Shown here: one piece after another, positions 47,230 to 59,173 of the stretch
Position numbering within the stretch: the stretch's first letter is position 1
Layout: every line of letters starts with the position of its first letter
Source of the DNA: Heterostelium album PN500
Taxonomy: Eukaryota; Evosea; Eumycetozoa; Acytosteliales; Acytosteliaceae
Reading direction: 5' to 3'
Assembly (NCBI RefSeq): GCF_000004825.1
Contig: NW_008805070.1
Span: 1,302,001-1,366,000, forward strand
DNA length: 64,000 bases
The notes under the pieces: generated by a model
What the model was told of the DNA's origin: nothing
The model's database searches: none
What the model saw: the letters and a program-made list of their open reading frames with translations, nothing else
Position numbers and translations under genes: made by a program

Positions 47230-48178
47230 TTATTCTGCTTTCTTTGTGTTTGATGAAAACCAAAATGATGGTCTCAAAAGTACAGAGTAATCGGGCTTTT
47301 CGATGGCCAACCATTTTTCTTTGGTTCTCTCTACCTTTTTTTGTTCACACTTGCAGCAGAAACACTCACCGTCGTACATGGATCCGAACAATTGATCCCA
47401 GATCTTGAAGAAGAAACCGGTGTGGTATGGCTTGTTCTTGATGGAGATGGCGTGGTGGAGGTAGTGTTGGAATGCACTGTTGACGATTGGGTGATGGGCA
47501 TCTGGGTAGTTCAACTCGTATCCCCAGTGCAAGTACGATCCGTAACCGTAGAAGAAAATGGCGAACTGCAAGAACATCAAGTCCATGTTGATTGGGAAGA
47601 TCATTGGGAAAATCAAAAGTGGGGCGGATCTGACCAATTGGTCGACGTACTCGTCGGCAATAACGGCGAATGGTGATGGATTGTAGAATTGGTGGTGGTA
47701 TCTGTGAATGTTCCAGAAGAAGTCAAACTTGTGTCCCAAACGGTGGTAGAAGAACTCGTAAAAGTCTGAAGCAATCCATACACCAAAGAATGAGATAATC
47801 AAATAACCATAACCATAGTCACCAACACCGCAGTAGGCCTTGGTAACACCACGTTGGGCAAGTTGGAGGGCCAAAGCTGGACAGAATGTAGCAGTAACCA
47901 TACCCTTTAACATCATCAAGATTTCATCTTTAACCTAATTTTGAAACCGTTAATATTAATATATATATATATATTTTAACAATTATTTTATTATTATTTA
48001 CCTTTTCAGCAGATGGGAACTTTGGATTGGTTTTCCATCTCCACATTTCATAGGTTGGTCTGACATAGTATTTCATAAATACAATACCAGAGAGCAACAT
48101 AATGAAAAACAAACCGGCAACACTCAGGAGTGTCCATGTAACCATAAAGTTACTCCACACATTAATTTCGCACAACAT
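47230..48178 (-). CDS. Sterol desaturase / fatty acid hydroxylase superfamily enzyme
   Basis: Two exons (48178-48002, 47934-47230) give 293 residues, the usual size. These di-iron enzymes hydroxylate or desaturate sterols and lipids in the ER. The histidine boxes are all present: HRLGH, then HRYHH, and HYLHH near the end, preceded by HHP. Four to five membrane helices surround them, and the start MLCEINVWSNFM leads into the first helix. The last 45 residues are Lys/Cys-rich (CFCCKCEQKK). The sequence resembles C-4 methylsterol oxidase and lathosterol oxidase-like members, but the exact substrate is uncertain. Exon 2 is GC-richer than its surroundings, suggesting high expression. Confidence 0.85.
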
Positions 48179-48961
48179 TTTCTCGAGAGTATAAATTAAT
48201 ATATAAAAAAAACAATAGTAATTATTAATTATAGAATGATGAAGAAATTGTTGTTTTTGAGAAGTATTATTGGAGTATTAGATACTATTAATTGTTTGTT
48301 GAAAGTAAGTAGTATTGTTATTAATGATTTTTTTTTTTGATTTCTAAGGATTAGTGTTTGGTCAAAGCCAACAACATCAGTTCAGATTGTAAAAAAGTTT
48401 GTAAAAAAAAAAAAACAAAAGAAAAAAAAAGAAATCAAAAAAAAATAAAATGATTGTATTATGATGATTTTACCAGTTCAAGAGAAGATCACATTATATG
48501 AGGTGATGCGAAAAAAGAAATCAAAAAATCGAGGTTGATTTTATCATAATGAATGAGCGAAAAAAAAAAAACAAAAAAAATTGAGCGAAAATAAGTAATC
48601 GGTGTGGTTGACAATAACACATCCCCCACTCCAATTCCTTTTAATTTTCATGAAGTTCATTGTGTTTTTAAACTTTTTCATTAAGTATATTTATATATTT
48701 AGCTTGACTTGAGCTTTTAAAACAATGATTATTGGATATAATTGTATCAATATTGTACTAAAAAATAGGTGATACACTTTCATTCTATAGTCATAGTTCC
48801 ATACTTGTAAGCTTTTTTTTTTTTGTCATTTTATGTTATTATTGAATAAATAATAATAAGTTCTAACTATTGATAATTAATAAACAGACATTTATTTATT
48901 TGTAAATATTTCGAAATTTAATAATATTACATATATTATTATAAATTGTTGTTGTTTTTGT
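48179..48961. other. Intergenic, 780 bp
   Basis: This spacer is the promoter side of the hydroxylase gene and the 3' flank of the WD40 gene, both minus strand. It contains several A runs (48400-48450, 48555-48580). No open frame is worth reporting. Confidence 0.55.
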
Positions 48962-50782
48962 TTATTCACAGAAACTCCAAAGCTTAATAGAATCTGCTGC
49001 AGAGGATACAGTAATCATTCCATTCTCCCAGAGTTCGATTCCGTTGATGATTTCGGTGTGTCCACGGAGTACACGAAGTGGCGAGCTATCCTTTAGATTG
49101 TAGATTGCAATATCACCATTACCATGTCCACAGAACAAGTATTTACCTTCTACACCGATCTTGAGAGAGCCAACTATATGCTGGTGTTTGATTGAGTATA
49201 AACATTGTCCACTCGACAAGTCCCATACTCTAGTCTGCTTGTCGGCACCGGACGACGCAACGATCGAACCGTACGAGTGTATACAATAGACATCTCTCTC
49301 GTGTCCATTCAATGTCTTGACGGTCTCTGAGTTGTCGACGTTCCAAAGACGCACTGTATTGTCACCGGATGCACTGAGTAGATACGAGTTGTTCATGTTC
49401 AATTGGTAGATACCGTTGCTGTGTCCCTTGAGTGTATGTGTAGCAGTCTGAGTTGCCAGATCCCAAACCATGATGGTCTTGTCAGCGGAACCAGTGACAA
49501 TAGATCCAGGCTTTCGTTGCACTACACTTCTAATTCCATTGGTATGTCCTTTGAGAGTCATGATAGCCGATTTTCCGGAACGTGGATCCCAGACCTTGGC
49601 GGTCTTGTCCCAACTTGCACTCAGAATAATATTGTCTTGTTGGTTGTACTGTACACTGTTGACACCACTTGTATGTTCAGTCATTGCCATCAGCGGTTTA
49701 TGTGTCTCGCAATCCCAGAGTCGTACTGATTTATCGGAGCTACCGGTTGCTAGCTTTCCAGATTGGTAGGAAGCACTGATCACCGGAGATGGAGAATCCA
49801 TTGGGAACAGGCAGCAATCTGCATATCCAAATCTATATTTTCTTTGAGTTTTCTTGAACACTGTTGCCTCTTCAAATTTCTTTGTCAACAAAGATAGTGT
49901 CGTTGATAAATAATCTACTTGATCTTTAAGTTTTTTAATTTGTTTATCCTATATATTAAATGAATAGTTAGCACAAATTATTATAAAATAAAATCTTTTA
50001 TTATAGTTATTTACCTTGTCGTGATGCTTATGTTTATGTTCATGGTCATGTTTATGCTCATGGTCGTGGTCATGCTTGTGTTTATGGCTTTGAACTACTC
50101 CATCTACATCTGCTTGATCTGCTTTATTGTCTCCAACTTCATGCTCGTGACTGTGTTTATGTTTATGTTCGTGTTTGTGTTTGTGCTTGTGATCATGATC
50201 ATCATGATCATCGTGCTTATGTTCATGACCTTCTCCATCGTTATGATCGTGTTTATGATCATGGTCATGTTTATGGTCATGGTCGTGGTCATGCTTGTGT
50301 TTGTGTTTATGTTCGTGTCCCTCTCCATCTTTATGTTTATGCTTATGTTCATGACCTTCTCCATGCTTATGTTCATGGTCATGTTTGTGTTTGTGTTTAT
50401 GCTCATGTCCCTCTCCATCTTTATGTTTATGCTTATGTTCATGATCATGATCGTGTTTGTGGTGATGGTCGTGGTGATCATGTTTAGGTTTATCGGTAGA
50501 TTTTGGCTGATCATATTCATCCTTTACAGTGTATCCACAGGTTGGATGTGAATGATGTCCATGGTGATGATGATGGATGTTTCTATTATCGGGAGCATGG
50601 TCATGATGTCTATCTCCATCATGATGTTGTTCCCCATTGTCTATTCTCGCAAAGATAATAGTGTCGCCTGTTGCAGCCATCGGTAACTGTGTCATACTAC
50701 TGACTTTAGCATTGCTAGTGTCTCCATTACAACAACTTCCACCCAAACTATTATTACTTCCACTTGCACTTGCACTTTCCAT
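48962..50782 (-). CDS. WD40 protein with a histidine-rich N-terminal half
   Basis: Two exons (50782-50015, 49948-48962) give about 584 residues. Exon 1 encodes a low-complexity domain: after an Ala/Ser start, residues of about 50-256 are mostly His, Lys, Asp and Glu, arranged as tandem units such as GEGHEHKHKHK and HDHDHEHKHKH. Exon 2 opens with a short coiled-coil-like stretch (KQIKKLKDQVDYL) and then gives seven WD40 repeats (VRLWD, AKVWD, IMVWD, VRLWN, TRVWD, IAIYN, IKLWS), a full propeller. His-rich tracts bind Zn, Ni or Cu, so a metal buffer or pH-sensing scaffold is one inference; the partner is unknown. The exon-exon junction is phase 0 and the fusion looks genuine. Confidence 0.9.
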
Positions 50783-51213
50783 TCAAAATTAAATTAAATA
50801 TAATTATATATGTTAAAAAAAATAAGTAAATAAATATTAATAGTACAAATAAATAAAGTTAATAAATAAATAATAATAATAATCAAACAAAAATGTAAAA
50901 GTCATTGACAACAGCCATGATTAGATTATCATAAACAAAACAAAATAATAAAATAAAATAAATAAAATATTTATTTAATTCGAAATAAATAGAAAGATGT
51001 GTCGTTTAGGGGGGTTATTTTAAACACCTTGACGTTTAAAGATTTTTTTTTCGAATCTACCGATTTTCGATGTTTTGGGTCTTGAATTGATTCTGACTGT
51101 CAATCTCCTGCTTAGTCAAGATTAATTGTGAAAAGGGTCAAAAAGTTGCAAAATCAAAGCTTTTTTGTTTGTGGCGATGGTTTGCAAATGCCATTTTATA
51201 TTATGCGCAAAGA
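50783..51213. other. Promoter side of the WD40 gene
   Basis: AT-rich spacer between two minus-strand genes, with a G run (TTTAGGGGGGTTATT) near 51006. No gene was seen. Confidence 0.55.
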
Positions 51214-52630
51214 CTATGTTAAGTTATTCTTATCAAACGATATAAGTTCACCTGCAGTTGTCATTGTACTAATTTATAATATGATCATATTAGTAAACAA
51301 TAAATATTTAAAAAAGTAATTAAACTTGTTTGATTTGCGCTACTACTTACCTCTTTAATTGATTGGAATTCTTTAAATCTTTGAGTAAAAGTGATATAGA
51401 CATATTAGATGTTTTCAATTTTCTTTTATTAAGATCCTAAATATATATTATTATTATAAAGATTCAAGTTTGATTGTTGTTAACATGTTTGTTGATTATG
51501 TTTTATTTTTTGCTTAAATTAATTTTAATAATAATACCTACAGTTAAGAGCATCTCTTTATACTTTTGCTTCGAAATGATTGATAATAGTTCTTTTCTAC
51601 CTTTAACTAAATCCGTAATAAATAAACCAGACGATGGTATTGCAAATAAGTAATTACTGTCACCATTCAATAAAAGTATACTACATTGTACTAATATACT
51701 AGTTTATAGGTATTTAAATATGTTTGGTATTAATCAGTAAAATTAATTATTAATAAACCACATGTATTTGATTACAACATACGTAATTGCATGTTCAAGT
51801 TGCTGTGAAGTCAATTCCATTATCATTTGAAGTTTCGTACCAAATATAGAGGTATCTGTGAATTTCGGTATTAAAAGATTGATAAATCTGTCTAATATCT
51901 CATTATGACTTAAGGTTGTTGGTGTTGTTGGTTGTTTTGAAGTGTTTGTAGTTGTTGATGTCGGTGTTGTTGTTGCTGCTGTTGTTTCCTTTACTTTCAA
52001 AGATTCGATCTTTGCAATATAGTCTCTAGTTCTAACGATGCAATAGTCATTGCTACCAGTCATCAATTTAAATACTCTAACAAAACCTTTCTTTTTTAAA
52101 ATTAACTATTTATATAAACACAATAAGGCAAATATTAATTCTTTTATCTATAGTAAGCAACACAACACATCAACAACAACAAAACATACCATATTTTTAT
52201 CAACAAAAGAATTATCTCTAACTTCATAATAGAGTATTGAATTCAGTAATAGCGGAGGTGTTTGTTTATATTTCTGTGCATCAAATGTAGCTGCTATCAA
52301 CTCTGATACTCTATCTTGTAGTTGTTGATCCGGTGTCAGTTGAAATACGAATTGAAAGTCAACATCATCATTATTATTATTATTATTATTATTAATATTA
52401 TTATTATTTTCTACTATATAATTATCATCTAATCCATTATCAAAGCTATTATTATTATTATTGCTATTTACATTGTAATTGTTTCTTGTTTTCTTGGTTG
52501 GTGTGACTTTACTACTATTAACAACCTGTAAATCATCGTCACTCAAATCCAATGAAATATTATTGCCATTATCACTATATTCATCATTATCATCGATATC
52601 TACAGGTCCTTTTGATTTTCTTTTTGTCAT
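51214..52630 (-). CDS. STK19 homologue (winged-helix repair factor)
   Basis: Five exons (52630-52190, 52105-51783, 51698-51542, 51436-51351, 51268-51214) give about 353 residues. After an acidic, Asn-rich start, the exons match human STK19 nearly end to end. PPLLLNSIL leads to VDKNMLILKKKGFVRVFKL (human VDRELEELKEAGELRLFQL). LVQCSILLLNGDSNYLFAIP aligns with LVQAGVLTVRDAGSWWLAVP, and LVKGRKELLSIISKQKYKEML with FVKGRQAVLSMVRKARYRELL. The 18-codon last exon TMTTAGELISF matches STTSGTLLRL. The kinase name is historical and no kinase motifs are present; the vertebrate protein acts in transcription-coupled repair. A Thr/Pro linker is inserted in the middle. Confidence 0.88.
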
Positions 52631-53115
52631 TCTTATATATTATTTATATCTGATAGTTTTAAAAAAAAGTTAACTAATATGATGATAATAATATAAAAAC
52701 AGATAACTCTTTTAAAATTTTTTAATCACATGTTATCATGAAAAAATTCCAAGAAATTGGTGTTATGATATTCATCTTATCTTTTTTTTTCAACCCTTAA
52801 TTATTGTTATTGATAATCATTTATCATTCTATCTATTTAAAATAATTCTAAATTAATATTTTTGGTTTTTTTTATTTTTATTAATTTTGTCGTTAAACTA
52901 GATTTGTTAACAAATTACTACTATTTTATAAATAAAAGGTTAAAGTAAAAAGATGTACACAAATCTAGAGGATGCGTCTAAAATCATGTTAGACAAATAA
53001 GAAGAAGAAGAAGAGGAATAGAGGAGTAGAGGAGATGAAAGTAGAGAAAGAGAAAGAAAGTGGAGAGGGATAGTTTGAGAACAAGAAAAGTATTGGGAAG
53101 AGAGAGAAAAAGTGT
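52631..53115. other. Intergenic, 485 bp
   Basis: AT-rich promoter side of the STK19 gene. A GA-rich strand segment (about 52999-53110, mostly G and A on the plus strand) immediately follows the WAP gene stop. No gene was seen. Confidence 0.55.
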
Positions 53116-53337
53116 TCAATAGCAGTAGGTTTCACATTGTCTTGAGCAACATAACTGACCTTGTGCTGCACAATCACTATCAATCTTACATTCTGAATCA
53201 TCAAACCAAAAACAAAACATGTGTGGATTCGTTTTATATTTTGGACAATTTCTTTCTAAATTGGCTGAACATTGAACAAAACCAATAAAAATAATTACTA
53301 AAAAATAGATAATAATCAATTTAGAAGTATATATCAT
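53116..53337 (-). CDS. Secreted WAP-domain peptide
   Basis: A single exon encodes 73 residues. Residues 1-24 form a clear signal peptide (a hydrophobic Ile/Leu/Phe core ending near VQCSA). The mature part has eight cysteines in the four-disulphide-core (WAP) order: NCPKY, MFCFW, DSECKIDSDC, GQLCCSRQCETYC. The CC pair and the CX5C-type spacing are diagnostic. WAP proteins are protease inhibitors or antimicrobials in animals. In social amoebae the role is open, and extracellular protease inhibition is only an inference. It is divergent from the surface-protein gene on the right. Confidence 0.85.
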   Translation of the reverse strand: MIYTSKLIIIYFLVIIFIGFVQCSANLERNCPKYKTNPHMFCFWFDDSECKIDSDCAAQGQLCCSRQCETYCY

Positions 53338-54001
53338 TTTGTAATTATTATATGTATAATATCTAGATTATTATTATTATTTATAATATCGAAAAATTAA
53401 AATAATAAGATTATTATCTTAATTTACTCGTGAATTATATAATTTTTAAAAAAAACTTGAGAACTCAGTAAAAACTGTATCATTCATTATTTATCTTTTA
53501 ATTGGATTATTACATGATAACTCAAACAATTGTTACATGTTTGAAAAGATTTTGATTTTAGTAAAATATTAATCTATTAAATCTTTTTATCTACCATCAG
53601 ATCTATCCTGACTGTAAAAAAATCAAATAAAAAATTAAAAATACTCTGCTTCGTTTACACAACAAAATATAAAAAATTGCAAATTTTGATGAACAATGTC
53701 CCTTGGTTTTTTTTTGATTTTTTTAACAAAACGTCGATTTCCTTTTTGATGTTTTTACCATATCTTTTTCAAAGTTTTTGATGAATTGATATTTTTGTAC
53801 ACAATTTTCTTTAAAAAAAATCAAAAAAAAAAACCAACAACTAAATCCTTTGTGGAGTTTAAAAATAGAGGTGAGAAAGTGTACCACTTCTACTTTATTG
53901 ATTTAATAAGTTTTTTATTTTATAACACACACAGACAATTTATTTTTGTACTTTCATACTTTAAGGAAAAAGTATATTCTTTGTATAAATCTAACATAAA
54001 G
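53338..54001. other. Divergent promoter region, 660 bp
   Basis: It is shared by the WAP gene (minus) and the CTLD/TIG surface gene (plus). AT-rich, with A/T runs around 53700-53840. The open frame that runs into exon 1 from 53786 has Met codons but starts in T/A-rich DNA; the start at 54002 is preferred because the protein begins there with a compact signal region. Confidence 0.5.
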
Positions 54002-57000
54002 ATGGTAAAGTGGCTGTTGCCTTTGAAGCAACAACAGCCAATCTTAACCACAAAGACTAACAACATATTTACTATTGCTAGCACCACCACCACCATCATC
54101 ACTCAAACATTATTTTTTGTTTCTCTCATTTTTGTTATTCTCCCACAACATACCGTACAAACAACAATTTATTCCACCCCCGAACTCAACGCAAATAATG
54201 GTCATTACTATCTATTTACTTCTGAAGATTATATCTTTACTCATGCTGGAGCAGTAAATCAATCACTTTATGATGGGCTTACACTTGCTGCAAATCCAGC
54301 TTATAAAGCGTATGTCAATCTATATAAAATCAAAATAAAATAACCAAAAATGATGATTGGTTACCTTTATTTGATAGATTTATTAATTAATTAATTATTC
54401 AATAATAATAATTTTACAATTTTTGTATTTTATTCTACATAGACATCTTTTGACGTTGGACGATGAGCAAGAATATCAGTTTATTTTAAATTTACTTGGA
54501 AACAAGATAAATTATTATACCGATTTTTGGGTTGATGCAGTACCATTGGACAGCAACCAAAACAGCTGGGGATGGAGAAAAGGTACTGCCAGACAACAGC
54601 CATTCTATACAACCTACCCAGAGCGTTGCTATAGATACTGTGGTGATTTCGCGGGAAATCTCAATACCTCTCAACCTTACCTTTACGCTAGCTACAGCAA
54701 CCGAGGATTCTATGGTGGTGGTGAGACCGATTTGAAATTGGTGATCTTCGAATACGAGTTGCCAGAAACCGCCTTAAATTTAATGTACTCTGATTTCCCA
54801 ACACAGAAACTCTATATGTCCGGTAGACAACAAGCAGGAATCAACTATTTTCAAGTCAATGGTGTTGATATTACCTCTTTTAATCCGTTTGGCTCAGGAG
54901 ATCTTGAGTATGTTGATCTCACGGGACCTGCTTCTGCATACACCGATCCATTTAAAGTCATTGGAAAAGCAGATGCCAATGGAGTTGCAGTGGTAGAAGA
55001 TTGGTTCCAATTTAATTCACCATGGATCTCTGGTGTTAGACAACTACAAAGTGATGGTGTCTTCTCAATGATTGGATTTTCTTTAACTCAATTGCAATCA
55101 ATTGATCCTGGTATTTTTAAAATTGGAACTGCTGCATCTACCTCCAACAATGCAATAGTGATAAGCGGAGGGATCAATGGAATTCAAGTTAATTTTCCAG
55201 CTGGTACTTCTTATCCTAAATACCCAATCTCCATCGTCCAGGCATCGAAATACTATATTAGAAGTAACAGACCTGCAATATTCCGCGAAACAAATCACCG
55301 ATTCTATAGTTACTTTCCAACCTCTGTTAGCTACAATCTTGCTAAGCAAATTATGGTGGCATCCAATTTCCTTTATGACACACCATTAATGGCATTGGAA
55401 ATAGACTCTGAACTACCAGCATTCTTCCAATCTGAATTCGGCCTAACTCAATCATCGAAATACTGGACCAATGTTTCAATTTCTAATGGTGAAGTCCTGT
55501 GGAATGGCAATTTCTTTAGTGACACATTTTCTGGTGATGCCAATGGACCGTTCTACTATGATCGATCACAAGCTAAAGTTGTTGGAGACAACAATCCTCA
55601 ATTGGCCATGCCATTGATATTGGTGTATGGATATGGACAGCCCACCTATTCTACCCCACAACCTATGACTGTATCTGTTAGCGGTAGTAATAACCTGTTC
55701 CTCGATATGGAAACAGACTTTTTAAGACCTCTGGTATCAATTACCTATCAATCACTAAATAGTACTACTATGACAGGCACAGCAACCGCCGACTACTATA
55801 CGAAATTTATCAACTTTAATATTGGTCCTGGTACAGACCAACATTTGGTTAAATTCACAATTAAAGATCAAGAAGATCCTTTGTTTGAAAGATCCTTTAC
55901 TTACCAAATTAACTATGCAGGTAAAAATAATAATAATTATTGATTTTAACTTACTATCTTTCAAATTATTAAAACATATTTTTTTATAGCACCATCTATT
56001 AATGATATTAGCTATGCTCAGAATGGAGTTTTAACAATCAGTGGAGAACAATTCCAAAACCCTGCTACAATCGTTGGAATCAAATGTGATATATTAAGCC
56101 TTAATGTGTACCAGATCAAATGTAAAGTACAGGATCTTCCCAGTAGAGAATACAATATTAGTGTTGTAGTTGGAAGTACACCTACAAACTCAATCTTATT
56201 CGATATGTCTCATGTATACACATTTATCGATAATATCTATCCACCAGCCGCTTCATTGGAAGGTAGCGATATTACAGTTTCTGGTGTAAACTTTGGTACT
56301 TCACCTCAATTTACTTTTATAAATACGACAAGTGGTGATGCGGCAGTGGTAATTGGTCCGACCAAAATCAATGACAATAGCTATACATTCCCATTCCTGA
56401 GTGGTTCTCTTGAAGGTCAAAAGTTTAGAATTCAAATATCCAACACTGGATTCTATGTTATACAAAACAGTCAAATGGTTTCCAAAGAGAGTAATTATTT
56501 AATGATTTCAAAGATATAGAATTTTCGTTTTTTTTTAATATCCAACTATTATTATTTTAATAGAATTCAAACTTAATAGCATTCAACAAGATGGATATCT
56601 TAATTTCACTATTGCTGGTACCAATTTTGCCCCGTACTTTAGAACATGGTCAATGAATGTCAATGGACAACCGTTTGGTGGACAAACTTGTAACGATACA
56701 ATGTGTAACATCATGTTTTCCTCAACTAATACCAATGGAATGTTTACAATTACTTCAGAGCCACTCCAATTATCCACAGCTAATTCTGCATCTCCATTCA
56801 GTAAGAATATTTTAAACTTTGTATTCCAACTATAACATTATTTTTAACGTACGTTAAAAACAAACTATTTTTTTTTTGTTATTATTAGGTCCTGTTATTA
56901 TCCCTGCTGATTATGATCCTGTCGACGTTACTCAAAACATGGTTCTCGGTTCAATGTTTACTGATGGTCCCACCCTATATACAGTTTTAATATCTGGTTA

Positions 57001-58954
57001 TCCTATAACAGTAGTTCAAAGCACTGCATTCACTCTTCAAGTGGGTGGATTCCCAAAGTTTGTTGGTAGTCATATAGTTAAAACTAAAACTGTTTCCAAT
57101 TGGTATTCTAAAGGTGTCACTCTAAAATACTCAAAACCAAAGATTTCAAATATAGTTTTTAGCAGTCAGACTAATATAATGAGTATTTCAGGCTCATACC
57201 TTGGATTCTCCGATAATGGAACCTATCCTCTGATAGCCGTATCAATTCCTACAGTTTCCGGTCTATCATTACAACCTACACAACCATTACTTAGTAACAA
57301 CCTGCTATTCGAAGGATTCTCGATCGATAATCTACCGAATAACGCAAGATCTGGAAAAGTTATAGTCACAGTCGAAGGTCAAGCATCGAGTCCCTATTCC
57401 TTCTATTTCTCACCAGAGATTTATAATGTTAGCCAACCTTTCTATAAATTGGGGGGGTCCAGTTACAATCACTGGAAAATATATTGCATCGCTCTCTTAT
57501 TCCGGAGACTCTATTTTGGACATCAGCTTTGATGGAAAACCGGTTACCACTTCCAGACTACTCAATCAGGGTTTTCCAAATTTACTAGAAATCATTGTTC
57601 CTCCCGGAGCTGGAACCAAGATGATGATTCTGTCCAATCCAACATCCAATATATTTCAAAATGTAGCTTATCAAAATCCATCAATTTCATCAGTTACATC
57701 AACCTATTTTAACACAAAGGCACCAGTAACTATTTTTGGTTCAAACTTTGGAGTTTTCCAACCATTCTCTGTAACAATTGGAAACAAGTCATGTGACAAT
57801 CCTCTAGTAGAAGAATCGACCAAAATCATTTGTGATTTTGCATCTGATGTACCAAGCGATGACAAAACTCTTATGGTAAATGTAACTGTAGCCGGTATAT
57901 CTGTATTATCCCAGAAATTCATTTACAACCCAGAACCTGTAAAATGTCTTGCAGAATGTTCTGTTAATGGTGAATGTATAAATGGATATTGTAAATGTAA
58001 AAGTGGATTTACCGGTATTACTTGCTCTGCCCAACTACAAAAGAAAGAAGATAAAATCGATTTGCCAGAGCCAAAGAATGACACAGTTACTATTACCCTC
58101 GGTTCAGCAGAGAAGAATGTCCAATTCAATATTTCAATTGTTTCGATTACCGAGAGAGATTCATCAAGCAATCCTGTAAAGTCATATCAATTTTCAGATA
58201 TCAAATGGACAATGGGATCATTAAACAACTCTCAAGTATTTACGAATAGCTCTATCGTATTCAACTACAAAGGAAAGTTTGATGGCGATGCCAAATTGAC
58301 AATCGATGTGGAAACAACAGTTTTCACCAATCAATCAGAATACAACTTTCAAGGAGATATCTTCACAGTTCAAAACAACCTTCAATGAAATATGTAATCA
58401 CAATTTCCAATTGGACATTTGCTGATAAACTCAACACATTGGAACTTTCATTCTTGTCAAAGGCAGACAATTCTAAATCGGTGTGTGGTGATGATGTTCA
58501 AGCCAAAGTTGGAGGAACATCAAGCAACAGTCTTAAATCATTGAGAACAATGGAGATTGTTCAAGGTGATATCATTTTGACAGCCTATTTCTCTGATAGA
58601 ATGTTGGTCGATGGTAGAATTGCTTACAGTAAAGTTTCACAACCTGAAGCTGACAGTTCAACAACAGGATCACTCTTTGTAACAACAACGATGACCATTC
58701 AACACTTTGAGAATCAAGCCGTTATCGATCCAAACTTTGGTGCTCTTTTGACTTTGGACGATAGCTCTTCAAGTGGTGGATGTTCCGATAACAGTAACAA
58801 ATGGAAACTACCTGTGATCATCGTTGGTAGTATATTAGGTGCTGCGCTTATTGTATTATCAGTTGTTATTATTAAAAAGAAATATAAATACGAATTTAAA
58901 TTGGCAACAATCAAATTAAAAAATTTATCGAAATCAGATAGACGACACTTGTAA
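54002..58954 (+). pseudogene. CTLD-TIG-EGF surface protein gene (ComC/Tgr-like), frame broken twice
   Basis: Five exons (54002-54309, 54443-55920, 55990-56490, 56564-56800, 56889-58954) encode a type I membrane protein. It begins with a signal segment (TLFFVSLIFVILPQ). A C-type lectin-like domain follows (AHLLTLDDEQEYQF, NSWGWRKG), then several TIG domains, one EGF module (CSVNGECINGYCKCKSGFTG), a ComC-like domain, a membrane helix (WKLPVIIVGSILG) and a basic tail. Two frame breaks interrupt exon 5: at the seven-G run 57451-57457, and near 58377-58387 just before MKYVITISNW. Both flanking frames align to the downstream paralogue. Either an assembly homopolymer error or a young pseudogene fits; the intact codons around the breaks favour error or a recent event. 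Confidence 0.8.
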
Positions 58955-59173
58955 AATAAAATTTTGTTCAAAATAAAAATTCCGACTTCAAATAAAATCT
59001 TATCATATCGAAGTCATATGACATCCCTGAAAAGAATATTCTCAAAAATATCTTTGCAAAAATATCTGTTTTTTTTGATTCGACGCACCCCAGTTACATT
59101 TTTTTTTCATCTTGGTCGACAATTTTGTTGACCATATATTTTTTAAGAATAATTCTATATTTTTCAATAAATC

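Noticed and set aside
50021-50551. Long hydrophobic plus-strand open frame opposite the WD40 gene
   Set aside because: It is the mirror of the His/Lys/Asp codon repeats of exon 1, which read as Met/Val/Phe on the other strand. It has no promoter-like start or family match.
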